64,000 bases of DNA from an uncultured Dialister sp. (lineage in GTDB: Bacteria; Bacillota; Negativicutes; Veillonellales; Dialisteraceae). The DNA is taken from contig UQJW01000004.1 of NCBI GenBank assembly GCA_900541485.1, positions 1 through 64,000 on the forward strand, given 5' to 3'. A program made the position numbers and the translations under genes. Of this stretch, positions 17,779-25,992 are shown piece after piece (position 1 is the first letter of the stretch; every line of letters begins with the position of its first letter). The notes beneath the pieces were generated by a model that searched no databases, was not told where the DNA came from, and saw only the letters and a program-made list of their open reading frames with translations.

Positions 17779-19134
17779 TCAGATCAGCCCGCGAATCAAA
17801 ATGACTGCAATCAAGACGGGCAGAATATACCGGAAATAAGGCTTTAAGAAAACGGGCATTTTTATGCCGTCGCCTTTATTGACTTCCTCAATATACCGGT
17901 CGAACCCCCAGCCCCATTTTGTAACACAAAAGAGCAGATATACGAGTGCTCCTCCTGGAAGAAGCAGGTTGCTTACAATGAAATCTTCGCTGTCCAGCAC
18001 ATCTCTTGCCCCGATAAAATGCATGTCGCTCCACAAATTATAACCGAGGACACAGGGAATGCTGAGGAAGAAAATAAGTACCAGGTTCACCAAAACTGCT
18101 TTTTTGCGGGACCAGCCGAAATTATCAATCGAGCAGGCAATCAGATTTTCGAAAACGGCCGTTACCGTTGAAAAGCTGGCAAATGTCATGAATACAAAAA
18201 ACAGAGCGCCCCAGAGTTCTCCGAGCGGCATATGCGTAAAAATCTGCGGCAAGGTGATGAAAATAAGCGACGGCCCCTGATCAGGATGAACGCCATAGGC
18301 AAAGCAGGCGGGAAAAATAATCAGTCCCGACATAAAAGCCACAAATGTATCAAGCAGTGTAATGCGCACGGCTTCACCGGTCAGCGTAAAAGAATCCGAC
18401 ATGTAGCTGCCGAAAATTTCTATCGCCGCAATACCAAGGGATAATGTAAAAAATGCTTGGTTCATTGCGGCAGCCGCTACATTTCCGATACCCGCTTCGA
18501 CCGCTCTGTCCCAGTCGGGAAGAAGATAGAACCTTACCCCTTCTCCGCCGCCTTCTAAAAACAAACTGTTTCCTGCAAGTACAAGAATTAGAATCAAAAG
18601 CCCCATCATCATCAGCTTATTGACCCTTTCGAGTCCGCCCTGCACACCGAAACCGCAAACCGCAAAGCCGACGAAAACGGTAATTGCCATGAAAATCCCC
18701 ATTTCTACAGGATTTCCGAGCATGGCACCGAAAATACCACCCATCGCCTCTTTAGGTACATTGCTGAACGTACCGTTGATAAACTTCCAGAAATACGCCA
18801 CCATCCAGCCAGATACGGTGGTGTAATACATCATGAGCAAATAGCAGCCGGCAATGCAGAACCAGCCGTGGATATGCCAAGAACTTCCTTCCGGTTCCAG
18901 TTTCTTATACCCCAGCACTGCACTTTTGCGGCTTCCCCGCCCGACAGCAAGCTCCATCGTCATGACAGGAATCCCCATGAGTACAAGAAAAGCCAGATAA
19001 AATAAAACAAAAACAGCGCCGCCGTACTGACCTGTTATATAGGGAAACTTCCATACGTTTCCTATACCGATCGCACAACCTGCGCTAACTAAAAGAAATC
19101 CCAGACGGGATTTGAATGCATCTCTTTCTCCCAT
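17779..19134 (-). CDS. Neurotransmitter:sodium symporter family transporter, copy 2
   Basis: 451 residues from ATG 19134 (MGERDAFKSRLGFLLVSAG), which aligns exactly with the paralogue's N-terminus (MEERDSFNSRLGFLL). The frame continues to a GTG at 19170, but that codon lies inside the 3' arm of a leader hairpin. The ribosome site for 19134 (AGAGGA) is close to the start, so the start is slightly uncertain. LeuT-type motifs GIGNVWKFPYITG and MNQAFFTLSLGIAAIEIF are present. First gene of the pair, behind a strong promoter and structured leader. Na+-coupled amino-acid uptake is inferred. Confidence 0.92.
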   Translation of the reverse strand: MGERDAFKSRLGFLLVSAGCAIGIGNVWKFPYITGQYGGAVFVLFYLAFLVLMGIPVMTMELAVGRGSRKSAVLGYKKLEPEGSSWHIHGWFCIAGCYLLMMYYTTVSGWMVAYFWKFINGTFSNVPKEAMGGIFGAMLGNPVEMGIFMAITVFVGFAVCGFGVQGGLERVNKLMMMGLLILILVLAGNSLFLEGGGEGVRFYLLPDWDRAVEAGIGNVAAAAMNQAFFTLSLGIAAIEIFGSYMSDSFTLTGEAVRITLLDTFVAFMSGLIIFPACFAYGVHPDQGPSLIFITLPQIFTHMPLGELWGALFFVFMTFASFSTVTAVFENLIACSIDNFGWSRKKAVLVNLVLIFFLSIPCVLGYNLWSDMHFIGARDVLDSEDFIVSNLLLPGGALVYLLFCVTKWGWGFDRYIEEVNKGDGIKMPVFLKPYFRYILPVLIAVILIRGLI

Positions 19135-19161
19135 TTTCCTCTGCTCCATAATTTTTTCAAT

Positions 19162-19221
19162 AAAGAACACGGTCTGCTTTTGTTCCTTCGGAACGCTCCT
19201 TTTTATCCGCCCGTGTTCTTT
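19162..19221 (-). promoter_or_regulatory. Structured leader RNA upstream of the NSS pair
   Basis: On the minus strand AAAGAACACGG (19221-19211) pairs perfectly over 11 bp with CCGTGTTCTTT (19172-19162). It encloses a second hairpin GTTCC-GAA-GGAAC (19194-19182) and a purine-rich internal loop. The structure lies entirely between the promoter and the start codon. It could be a cis-regulatory RNA; I do not recognise it as a known riboswitch class. Confidence 0.55.
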
Positions 19222-19244
19222 GGTTTACTCTTTATATTTTTATT

Positions 19245-19273
19245 ATCATAACGCAAAGTCGCTTTTCTGCCAA
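19245..19273 (-). promoter_or_regulatory. Promoter of the NSS transporter operon
   Basis: Minus-strand -35 TTGGCA (19273-19268), 17-bp spacer, -10 TATGAT (19250-19245). The leader is about 105 nt. Confidence 0.82.
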
Positions 19274-19334
19274 TACAAATTTTCAAATTTTTATCTGTTT
19301 TATGAAATTTTTCATACAAAAACAGTTTATCTTA

Positions 19335-20228
19335 TCATTGGCGGGAGAAATATTTATTTCTGAAAGATACTTGCGAGACCGTAAAACTGTGGCCGTCCAG
19401 ATAGGACAAAATATTCTTTTCCTTGACCTCAAAAGATAAACGACGGGCACAGAGAAGTTGTCCTTTTTCCCGGTACCGCCGGTTGATTTCTTTTTTCCCG
19501 TACTTGTCGTCCCCGAGAAGAGGGTGTCCGATAGAAGCAAGCTGGCTTCGTATCTGGTGCGTTCTCCCTGTCAGCAAATCACATTCCACGAGAGAGAGTC
19601 CGTTTTTTTCTGCTTTCACCCGGTAGGACATCACCGCCGTTTTTGCGCCTTTTACGGGAACCGTCGATAAAAATACCTTATTTTTCTTTGCATCTTTAAA
19701 TAAATAATGGGTCAGCGTTCCTGACTTTTGTTCCATCATTCCCAAAACGACACAAAGATAGGTTTTGTGAATCTCCCTGTTTTTTATCAGTCTGTCAAGA
19801 ATTTCCTTGCTTTCTTCCGTCTTGGCAATCACCATAAGTCCGCTCGTGTGAAAATCGATACGGTGCACCATATAAGCCGGCTTTTCCCGCTTTTCCGCCA
19901 GATACGCATTTACCTCGTCAATCAAAGTGCGTTTTGTTTTTCCTGTACTGTCCATGCAAAGAAGACCAGCTTTTTTATCGGCAATCAGGATATTGTCATC
20001 TTCATAAACGACGGAAAAATCACTTTCCCCCGTCCGCTCAAGCACATAAGAAACGATTTCATCGCCTTCTTCCGTGCGGTATGCCGCTTCCTGTTTCTTT
20101 CCGTTCACTTTCAGTTTTTTTGTCCGTATCGCTTTCATTAAAAGACTGCGCGGCCAGCCCGCCTCTTCTTCCATGAAACGGTCCAATCTTTTCCCGGCAT
20201 CACTTTTTCCGATGATGAATTTTTTCAT
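19335..20228 (-). CDS. RluA-family pseudouridine synthase
   Basis: 297 residues. An N-terminal S4-like RNA-binding domain (SLLMKAIRTKKLKVNGKK) is followed by the RluA catalytic domain with the active-site aspartate in MVHRIDFHTSGL (around residue 120) and the LLTGRTHQIRSQLASIGHPLLGD block. It isomerises uridines in rRNA (RluC/RluD-type) or tRNA; the exact target cannot be assigned. A TATAAT at 20279-20274 on the minus strand is a candidate -10. No clear terminator separates it from the NSS promoter. Confidence 0.9.
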   Translation of the reverse strand: MKKFIIGKSDAGKRLDRFMEEEAGWPRSLLMKAIRTKKLKVNGKKQEAAYRTEEGDEIVSYVLERTGESDFSVVYEDDNILIADKKAGLLCMDSTGKTKRTLIDEVNAYLAEKREKPAYMVHRIDFHTSGLMVIAKTEESKEILDRLIKNREIHKTYLCVVLGMMEQKSGTLTHYLFKDAKKNKVFLSTVPVKGAKTAVMSYRVKAEKNGLSLVECDLLTGRTHQIRSQLASIGHPLLGDDKYGKKEINRRYREKGQLLCARRLSFEVKEKNILSYLDGHSFTVSQVSFRNKYFSRQ

Positions 20229-20294
20229 ATTTCTCTGTTCCGTATTTTCTGAATTTTATGAATTATCTATTTCATTATACAGAATCGCATGCAT

Positions 20295-20328
20295 AAAAAA
20301 AGTGCCTCTCCGGAGAAAGACACTTTTT
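20295..20328 (-). terminator. Terminator of the glyoxalase-tcdA-C39 operon
   Basis: AAAAAGTG (20297-20304) pairs with CACTTTTT (20321-20328), with an inner CTCC/GGAG pairing. On the minus strand it is followed by TTTTTTT. Confidence 0.78.
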
Positions 20329-20334
20329 ATTTCT

Positions 20335-20943
20335 TTATAAACCGACAATCCGTACAAATCCGCCGCCGAATTTTGTCTTTGACAGCCAAGACCTTAAATC
20401 AAAAACATATTCTTTTCCTTCGTCCCAAAGGGTGCAGAGAATACGTCCGTCCTTTTCTTCAACTCTCACAAGAAGCATCCAGTGCCAGTGATAGGGTATC
20501 GGCTCTCCGCCGCTGTGGAGATTCAGAAATGCCACAGGCGCATCGGCACGGATTCCCTCTTCAATAAAAGCTTTCACCTTGTCAAGAGGGGGTGCAAGAA
20601 GGCGCACGGAAGAAACGGAAAGCACCTCTGCACGGAAAGGAAGATTTTCATCGCGGAAATAACCGTTCAATCCCTCTCCCAACCACCTCGGTTTATACAG
20701 TCCGTGCATACGGGGCGTCGCATATTTCCAGATCCGGAGCATGATTTTTTCCGCCGCGTCTCTCGTGGCGACAGAAATTCCCTTATGTTTCCTTTGCACA
20801 TAGGCAACCGTCATCGCTCCTACCGTCGGCCCGCACCCCGCCAGCTTCTGGCGTTTCTGGGGATACCACTCCTGGTCATAACCGAAGTGGGGCTCTCCGT
20901 TGACGGAAGGCGTAATCCACTCAGGATGTCTGATCGTTGTCAT
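20335..20943 (-). CDS. Papain-like (C39-type) cysteine peptidase-like protein
   Basis: 202 residues, no signal peptide. The pattern fits C39-like papain folds: a putative nucleophile in GCGPTVGAMTVAY (near residue 37), a histidine in HWHWMLLV (near 153) and a downstream WDEG acidic residue. It could be a peptidase, transglutaminase-like or inactive homologue. A strong ribosome site (AAAGGAGGGCGG) precedes ATG 20943, which lies 23 bp inside the end of tcdA, so the genes overlap and are cotranscribed. Function unknown. Confidence 0.65.
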   Translation of the reverse strand: MTTIRHPEWITPSVNGEPHFGYDQEWYPQKRQKLAGCGPTVGAMTVAYVQRKHKGISVATRDAAEKIMLRIWKYATPRMHGLYKPRWLGEGLNGYFRDENLPFRAEVLSVSSVRLLAPPLDKVKAFIEEGIRADAPVAFLNLHSGGEPIPYHWHWMLLVRVEEKDGRILCTLWDEGKEYVFDLRSWLSKTKFGGGFVRIVGL

Positions 20944-21640
20944 ATCCGCCCTCCTTTAACAAAGTTCTCACTGCATACCCGGCCATCATCATACCCGAAA
21001 CGGGAGGAACAAAAGAAACTGAACCGGGGGCATATCCCTCGCCGTGTACTTTCACGGGAATCTCCGTTGAATATACAACGGGCAAACGGGAAATTCCTTT
21101 TTCCCGTAAAGCTTTTCTGATTTTTCTTGCCAAAGGGCATACCGAAGTTTTGTAAATATCGGAAATCATAAGACATTCCGGATGCAGTCTGTTTCCCGTG
21201 CCCATAGAAGAAATCATGGGAATTCCGAGACGGCTGCACTCACAGGCCAGGGCAATTTTCGCAGGTACATCGTCAACAGCATCAATCACAAAATCTACAT
21301 GAAGCTCTTCCAACCATGCACTGTTCTCCGGCCGGTAATATTTTATTTCTGCACGGGCATCACAATTTTCATTCACCCGTACGGCCCGCTCCGCCATCAC
21401 TTCCGCCTTATACCGTCCCACAGTAGTAAAATCCGCTACAAGCTGGCGGTTGATGTTGGAAACATCCACCACATCTTTGTCCACAAAGATGAGATGACCC
21501 ACGCCGCTTCTTGCCAGTGCCTCTGCCGCATAAGAACCGACACCGCCGATACCGAAAACAACGACCCGTTTCTCTGCCAAAACTGCCAGTCCCTCTTCAC
21601 CGATCAGGCGTGCCGTTCTTTGAAAAACAGGATTCATCAT
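20921..21640 (-). CDS. tcdA: tRNA threonylcarbamoyladenosine dehydratase
   Basis: 239 residues of the ThiF/MoeB/HesA E1-like superfamily, TcdA (CsdL/YgdL) branch. TcdA uses ATP to cyclise t6A37 to ct6A in ANN-decoding tRNAs. The nucleotide loop GIGGVGSYAAEALARSG (residues ~30-46), DKDVVDVSNINRQ and the adenylation-region SSMGTGNRLHPE are present. The start overlaps the glyoxalase gene by 4 bp (ATGA) without its own strong ribosome site, implying translational coupling. Confidence 0.9.
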   Translation of the reverse strand: MMNPVFQRTARLIGEEGLAVLAEKRVVVFGIGGVGSYAAEALARSGVGHLIFVDKDVVDVSNINRQLVADFTTVGRYKAEVMAERAVRVNENCDARAEIKYYRPENSAWLEELHVDFVIDAVDDVPAKIALACECSRLGIPMISSMGTGNRLHPECLMISDIYKTSVCPLARKIRKALREKGISRLPVVYSTEIPVKVHGEGYAPGSVSFVPPVSGMMMAGYAVRTLLKEGGYDNDQTS

Positions 21641-22008
21641 AATTTTTCCGGAATAATTTCAATCCAATAATTGTCGGGATCACTGATAAAATAAATGCCC
21701 ATCGCAGGATTTTCATAGCAGATACAACCCATTTCCTTATGCTTTGCATGCGCTTTTTCAAAATCATCCGTCACAAAAGCAAGATGAAATTCATTTTCTC
21801 CCAGATTATACGGTTCTTTTCTGTCCCGCAGCCAGGTGAGTTCCAAAGTATGCTCCGTTTTCCCGTCGCCGAGATAAACGAGTATAAAAGACCCGTCGTC
21901 CGCTTTTTTCTCACGGACCACATGAAGTCCCAGCGCCTTTTCATAAAAAGAAATGCTTTTCTGTAAGTCCAGCACATTGAAATTATTATGATTGAACGTA
22001 AAATGCAT
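21637..22008 (-). CDS. VOC-family glyoxalase I (lactoylglutathione lyase-like)
   Basis: 123 residues with the paired beta-alpha-beta-beta-beta modules of the vicinal-oxygen-chelate fold. Candidate metal ligands are His in FNHNNFNV, Glu in HTLELTWL, His in NEFHLAF and Glu in YWIEIIP, the glyoxalase I arrangement. It would detoxify methylglyoxal as a thiol hemithioacetal. GAGGTGG precedes ATG 22008. First gene of the operon with tcdA and the C39-like gene. Confidence 0.87.
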   Translation of the reverse strand: MHFTFNHNNFNVLDLQKSISFYEKALGLHVVREKKADDGSFILVYLGDGKTEHTLELTWLRDRKEPYNLGENEFHLAFVTDDFEKAHAKHKEMGCICYENPAMGIYFISDPDNYWIEIIPEKL

Positions 22009-22042
22009 AAGCCACCTCTATATCGAAAATATTCATAATTAA

Positions 22043-22051
22043 AGTATAGCA
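22043..22051 (-). promoter_or_regulatory. Extended -10 element of the glyoxalase operon
   Basis: Minus-strand TGC-TATACT (22051-22043); the -35 at 17 bp (TTTATT) is weak. Confidence 0.5.
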
Positions 22052-22207
22052 AATTCCCGCAGAGGAATAAAGAATCGGCGGTCAATCTTTTTACATACCG
22101 AATGATTCGAGTCCCCCAAAAACGATTTAAATGAATTTTCTGCGGCACAGCATGATTCAATATGATTTTCATAGTCTTCCGTCCGACGGTTTATTTTCCC
22201 ACAAAAT

Positions 22208-22243
22208 AAAAAAGCCATAGTGATATTTCCTCATGGCTTTTTT
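22208..22243. terminator. Terminator after the phytase-like gene
   Basis: AAAAAAGCCAT (22208-22218) pairs perfectly with ATGGCTTTTTT (22233-22243); works in either direction, positioned for the minus-strand gene. Confidence 0.85.
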
Positions 22244-22266
22244 GATTATCTGCTGTTGCAGTTTTT

Positions 22267-23613
22267 TTACAATGCTTTTGGCAATGTGAAGAACCATATC
22301 TGGCTTTCCTGCTCAGATGCTGCATTTTTCTTAAGACGGAACGCTATTTTATGAACTGTTTTGTCTTTATCGTATATCATGACTTTTTTATCGCTGTCAT
22401 AAGTATAATCTGATACGTTGGCGGACGGAACTTTAGGATCCTGCACATCGATGTCCATACCGAAATCATTGTCGTTGACAACGGCTATCGTCCTGCGGTC
22501 CGGTAATAATACCAGGCCTTCAGCCTTTTCAATATTCCAGCCGTGGGCGCGCAGATCCAAGACGAGTTCTTTTTTCGCAGGTGTCATTTTTCCTTCCAAA
22601 CGGCCATATTCCAAATCTCCGTTATCTGCTACAGGAGTAGCCTCATTCAGGTCTATCTTATAAATAAGATTCTGCATGACACCGTGCTGTTTCCCCTGTT
22701 CAATCATAAGGAACTGCCCATGACCGATAGACGTCATATCGCCAAGCTTGGCTGCACCTGTATTTTTATAGCCCGTATCGATAGGATACGCATACATCTT
22801 GGTTTCTTTTGTTACCGGATCCAGTTCTACAATACGTGTATATTTTGCCGTTTTAGCTGTTTTGCCATCAACATTGAGCGGACTCTGGACAAGAGCAAAG
22901 ATATGCCCGTTTTCGTCGATAGTCAGCCCTTCACTGCCCCGGTTGGGAACACGGCTGGCAAGTATATGCGGCAGTCCTGCGCCGGGAGAAAATTTTTCCA
23001 GTATATTGCCGTTTTTATCGGCTTTTACAATAAATGGCCCGTATTCGTCACTAATCCAGAAATGACCATCTTTATCAACAGCCAGTCCTTCTGTGTCCAG
23101 ACCGTTTACGTCCGTTCCCAGATCTTTCATATCAAAGCTGAGTGCTATTTCCTTTGTAGAACCTGTCATACCGACCGGTACAGGTTTACCTGTAATTACC
23201 CTGCCATTGACTTTCAGCGGGATTGATGCTGTAATATCAGCCCGGTTCTGCCCGGGACGTACGGTGATGACACCGATGGACGGTGCGAAATCAGGCACCG
23301 GAAAAAATTTGCCGCTCATTTTCTTCCCGTTTTTTCTATATCCCGGGATATCACCATTAGGACCACGATCGGTAATGGCATAAAATTCGAGTGTCCCGTC
23401 TGCTTTGATGCCTTTCAGAGCCAGAGCCGAACCATATCCCGGGTTGATATGGTGATTAAAAGTTTTTTCACTGCCCATATATGGCAATTGGTACGAGTCA
23501 GCATGTACAATATACGATTTGATCTGTACCTCATCAGCCCGCACAGCCCCGATGCCCAGACAGCAGGACAAAGCCAGTCCCAAAGCTATCCGGTATCTCC
23601 ATTTTTTATTCAT
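22267..23613 (-). CDS. Secreted esterase-like/phytase-family protein
   Basis: 448 residues from ATG 23613, preceded by GGAGGTG. The signal peptide (MNKKWRYRIALGLALSCCLGIGAVRADE) places it in the periplasm or outside. The body resembles the 'esterase-like activity of phytase' family: repeated beta-propeller blades such as GLDTEGLAVDKDGHFWISDEYGPF, RVPNRGSEGLTIDENG and EKAEGLVLLPD. Whether it hydrolyses phosphoesters is not shown by the sequence. A minus-strand extended -10 (TGC-TACAAT) lies about 30 bp upstream. Single gene with its own terminator. Confidence 0.82.
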   Translation of the reverse strand: MNKKWRYRIALGLALSCCLGIGAVRADEVQIKSYIVHADSYQLPYMGSEKTFNHHINPGYGSALALKGIKADGTLEFYAITDRGPNGDIPGYRKNGKKMSGKFFPVPDFAPSIGVITVRPGQNRADITASIPLKVNGRVITGKPVPVGMTGSTKEIALSFDMKDLGTDVNGLDTEGLAVDKDGHFWISDEYGPFIVKADKNGNILEKFSPGAGLPHILASRVPNRGSEGLTIDENGHIFALVQSPLNVDGKTAKTAKYTRIVELDPVTKETKMYAYPIDTGYKNTGAAKLGDMTSIGHGQFLMIEQGKQHGVMQNLIYKIDLNEATPVADNGDLEYGRLEGKMTPAKKELVLDLRAHGWNIEKAEGLVLLPDRRTIAVVNDNDFGMDIDVQDPKVPSANVSDYTYDSDKKVMIYDKDKTVHKIAFRLKKNAASEQESQIWFFTLPKAL

Positions 23614-23715
23614 GCAGCTACACCTCCTATAGATATATTGTGATTGTAGCAAAATGATGTAAGAGAAATGTCAGCGTTCCACATAAAATCTGTAAAACAT
23701 TAATCCGAAGGACAG

Positions 23716-23758
23716 CAAAAAGCCGGAGTTTGCACATGTTCTGCAAGCTCCGACTTTT
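23716..23758 (-). terminator. Terminator of the trimeric autotransporter gene
   Basis: Minus strand AAAAGTCGGAG...TTGCA pairs with TGCAA...CTCCGGCTTTTT across 23758-23716; long stem with a final U-tract. Confidence 0.83.
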
Positions 23759-23801
23759 ATTAATATTTCTGTTTCTATCTTCTCTTTATCGTAACGTACC
23801 G

Positions 23802-25382
23802 CTATTTGGCTATACGTGAACCATAGACATCACGATAATCATTTTTCTCCGCATTGTCTTTATCGTTGATGCGGACACGTTCTACCTTATTACGGTCGTT
23901 ATCCTTACCGGAAATGCGATCTACACGGAACCGGTCAATATTTTGTACCTTAACCAGTTCAGGTCCGAACTCATCTACAGAACGAGCCATTGTACCGTCA
24001 GAAGGTGCTCCGTTTTGTAAAGCCCGGTAAATGATTGCCGCATATTCATAGCAGGTCATCGCACGGTCCCCCTTGAATTCTCCATCCGAATAGCCCTGCA
24101 GATATCCTTTGTCTGCCAAAGATTTCACATACGCATAAGCCCAATGATTTTCAGGCACATCCGGGAAGGTTATCGCACCGGCAGATACACTCACTGCACG
24201 GGCAGGCTTTCCTGATTCATAGGATTCCAGCTTTTTCGTCAGCACTTCAATCTGGTTTTTCATGGCCAGCATATCCTTGGCTATCGAGACACGGGAACGG
24301 GAAATAGTATTCTTCTGGCCGAGTTTCCAAGAAACACCTACATTCACCATGTTTTCACCGCCACCAAAAGAGCCTCCTACAGAGAACGTGGTATCTTCAT
24401 TAGGACGATAGAAAGCACCTACCGCGACCGCATGAGCACCCTTATAATTGCCATAGCCTGCCGCAAAATCCCATTTATCATCCGGGTCAAAATCTTGGGG
24501 ATGAAGAGCCGCTAGTGCAGCAGCCCCTGCACCGACTCTATCTACACGGTCACCCAGTTTATTAATCCTGTTAGAAGCTCCGGCAACGGCTTGCTTTAAC
24601 TGTGCCACATTGACAGCGTCCGTATCCGCTATCCCCGCTGCTACGCTGGTAATCTGACGTGTAATGCCATTTCCTACATCACCTACAGAAACAGCTGCCG
24701 ATGTAGCCTTCCAGGTGGAGTTGGTTTCTGTCGAGGCTGTTCCCGTAGTCGGATCATATCCCGCTGCTCCTTTATCTACCGTGGCATTCGACTTGTAACC
24801 AAGAGCTACACCACCTTCCTGATTAACTTTTGCGTCATACCCGATCGAAGTCGTATTGGCAACGGAGCGGGCATCTGCACCGGAAAGGCCGCCGATGGCA
24901 ACAGTATTGTCGGCTGTAACCGTATGATCGTTACCCATGACAATGTTATTGGACGCATTGGTTACTGTATTTTTAAAGCCGGATACATAATTCAATTTGG
25001 CAATCGTATCCGCTGTACCTGTAACGGTATTGTTGACACCGGTAATCTGTGTTTTCTGTGTGTAATCGGCTTTGTTACCGCCACCGATTGCCATAGTGGA
25101 GCCACCGCTTTCAGCAGCTTTTATGGCAATCATTAAGCGCTGCTGCAACTCCTTTGGAGAATTGCCGCCACTGGTGGGTGCCGAATAAATATCGGCGACA
25201 GAATTCGTGATTTCGTTACCCGCACCAAAGATCAACGCCCCATTGGCATTGAATTCTCTATTTGCAACGCCAATAATACTGTTGGCCACGCCTGAGTAAT
25301 TAGACGATGCTGTTTTCGATTCAATGCTGTTCAAAGAACCTGTGATAGTCGCCCCAAAATTTTGCGCCGCATTAGATCTCAA
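23802..25382 (-). CDS. Adhesin C-terminal segment: head repeats, YadA anchor, coiled coil, SLH
   Basis: A 526-codon open segment of the broken adhesin. The nominal TTG start at 25382 has no biological support; it is just where the frame opens. Residues ~1-250 contain short YadA/Hep_Hag-type repeats (NTVAIGG, GGVALGYKSNA). Residues ~255-354 are the membrane anchor, from ADTDAVNVAQLKQAV to GVSWKLGQ. A coiled coil (~362-390) leads to one SLH domain (~404-455: FPDVPENHWAYAYVKSLADKGYLQGYSDG). The basic/acidic tail ends at YGSRIAK. The SLH part should sit in the periplasm and grip peptidoglycan. Confidence 0.85.
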   Translation of the reverse strand: MRSNAAQNFGATITGSLNSIESKTASSNYSGVANSIIGVANREFNANGALIFGAGNEITNSVADIYSAPTSGGNSPKELQQRLMIAIKAAESGGSTMAIGGGNKADYTQKTQITGVNNTVTGTADTIAKLNYVSGFKNTVTNASNNIVMGNDHTVTADNTVAIGGLSGADARSVANTTSIGYDAKVNQEGGVALGYKSNATVDKGAAGYDPTTGTASTETNSTWKATSAAVSVGDVGNGITRQITSVAAGIADTDAVNVAQLKQAVAGASNRINKLGDRVDRVGAGAAALAALHPQDFDPDDKWDFAAGYGNYKGAHAVAVGAFYRPNEDTTFSVGGSFGGGENMVNVGVSWKLGQKNTISRSRVSIAKDMLAMKNQIEVLTKKLESYESGKPARAVSVSAGAITFPDVPENHWAYAYVKSLADKGYLQGYSDGEFKGDRAMTCYEYAAIIYRALQNGAPSDGTMARSVDEFGPELVKVQNIDRFRVDRISGKDNDRNKVERVRINDKDNAEKNDYRDVYGSRIAK

Positions 25383-25428
25383 ATTTCCCCATCATACGCC
25401 CCGGTAATAGCAGCGTACGCCCCGTTGA

Positions 25429-25992
25429 CTACGCCAAACGCAGAATTGTTGAAACTGTTGACGCCGATGTCGCATTAACACTTACCTCATGGGACCGCAT
25501 GCTTGCTATCGAGCCGGTATCCACAGTGGTGTCTGCAATATCGCCTTTATAGTTATGGGTCCCCAGCATTACACCGCCCGACCGAGCATAACTGTTTTGC
25601 CCGATGGCTATCCCGGTCGCCACTTTGGTCGGGTCTGCAGGAATAAAGGGAGATCGCATACCAAAAAAGCCGCACCCTTTAAAAGTCGTTTGATTAAAGT
25701 TAAAACCTCTTTCCTGTGCGCCGGCCATATTTTCCGAAAACGCACCGGCGCCAAGAGCTATGCCCCCGCCCTGGCTGACATAGTTATTTGTACGGGCGCC
25801 ATTACCGATCACTACATCGCCTGTAGCTGCGCTAGCTCCATTGGAATAAGAAATAGTTGCATTTTTGCCGATCGCTACGTTTTCCGCTTTCGGCGCACTG
25901 CTGCCTGTGCCATAGGCTACACCGGAACCGGTACCAACGGCAGTATCTGCCGCTCCGACTACTCCATATCCGCTGCACAAAAAACGGCACAA
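25429..25992 (-). CDS. Adhesin N-terminal passenger segment
   Basis: A 187-codon open segment of the same adhesin gene in another frame, with head-type repeats (ENVAIGKNA, GDVVIGNGA, GGIALGAGA, TGIAIGQNSYA). It opens in the signal-peptide region downstream of a T6 run and closes at TAG 25431 shortly after a one-base frameshift. It lacks its own ribosome site and probably is not translated independently. Confidence 0.75.
   Translation of the reverse strand: MCRFLCSGYGVVGAADTAVGTGSGVAYGTGSSAPKAENVAIGKNATISYSNGASAATGDVVIGNGARTNNYVSQGGGIALGAGAFSENMAGAQERGFNFNQTTFKGCGFFGMRSPFIPADPTKVATGIAIGQNSYARSGGVMLGTHNYKGDIADTTVDTGSIASMRSHEVSVNATSASTVSTILRLA

Noticed and set aside
19162-19221. Intrinsic terminator/attenuator in the NSS leader
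   Set aside because: The stem is strong but is followed by ATTGAAAAAATT, not a U-tract, so simple termination is unlikely.
22543-23226. 227-codon frame opposite the phytase-like gene
   Set aside because: Shadow of a gene with a clear signal peptide and family motifs.
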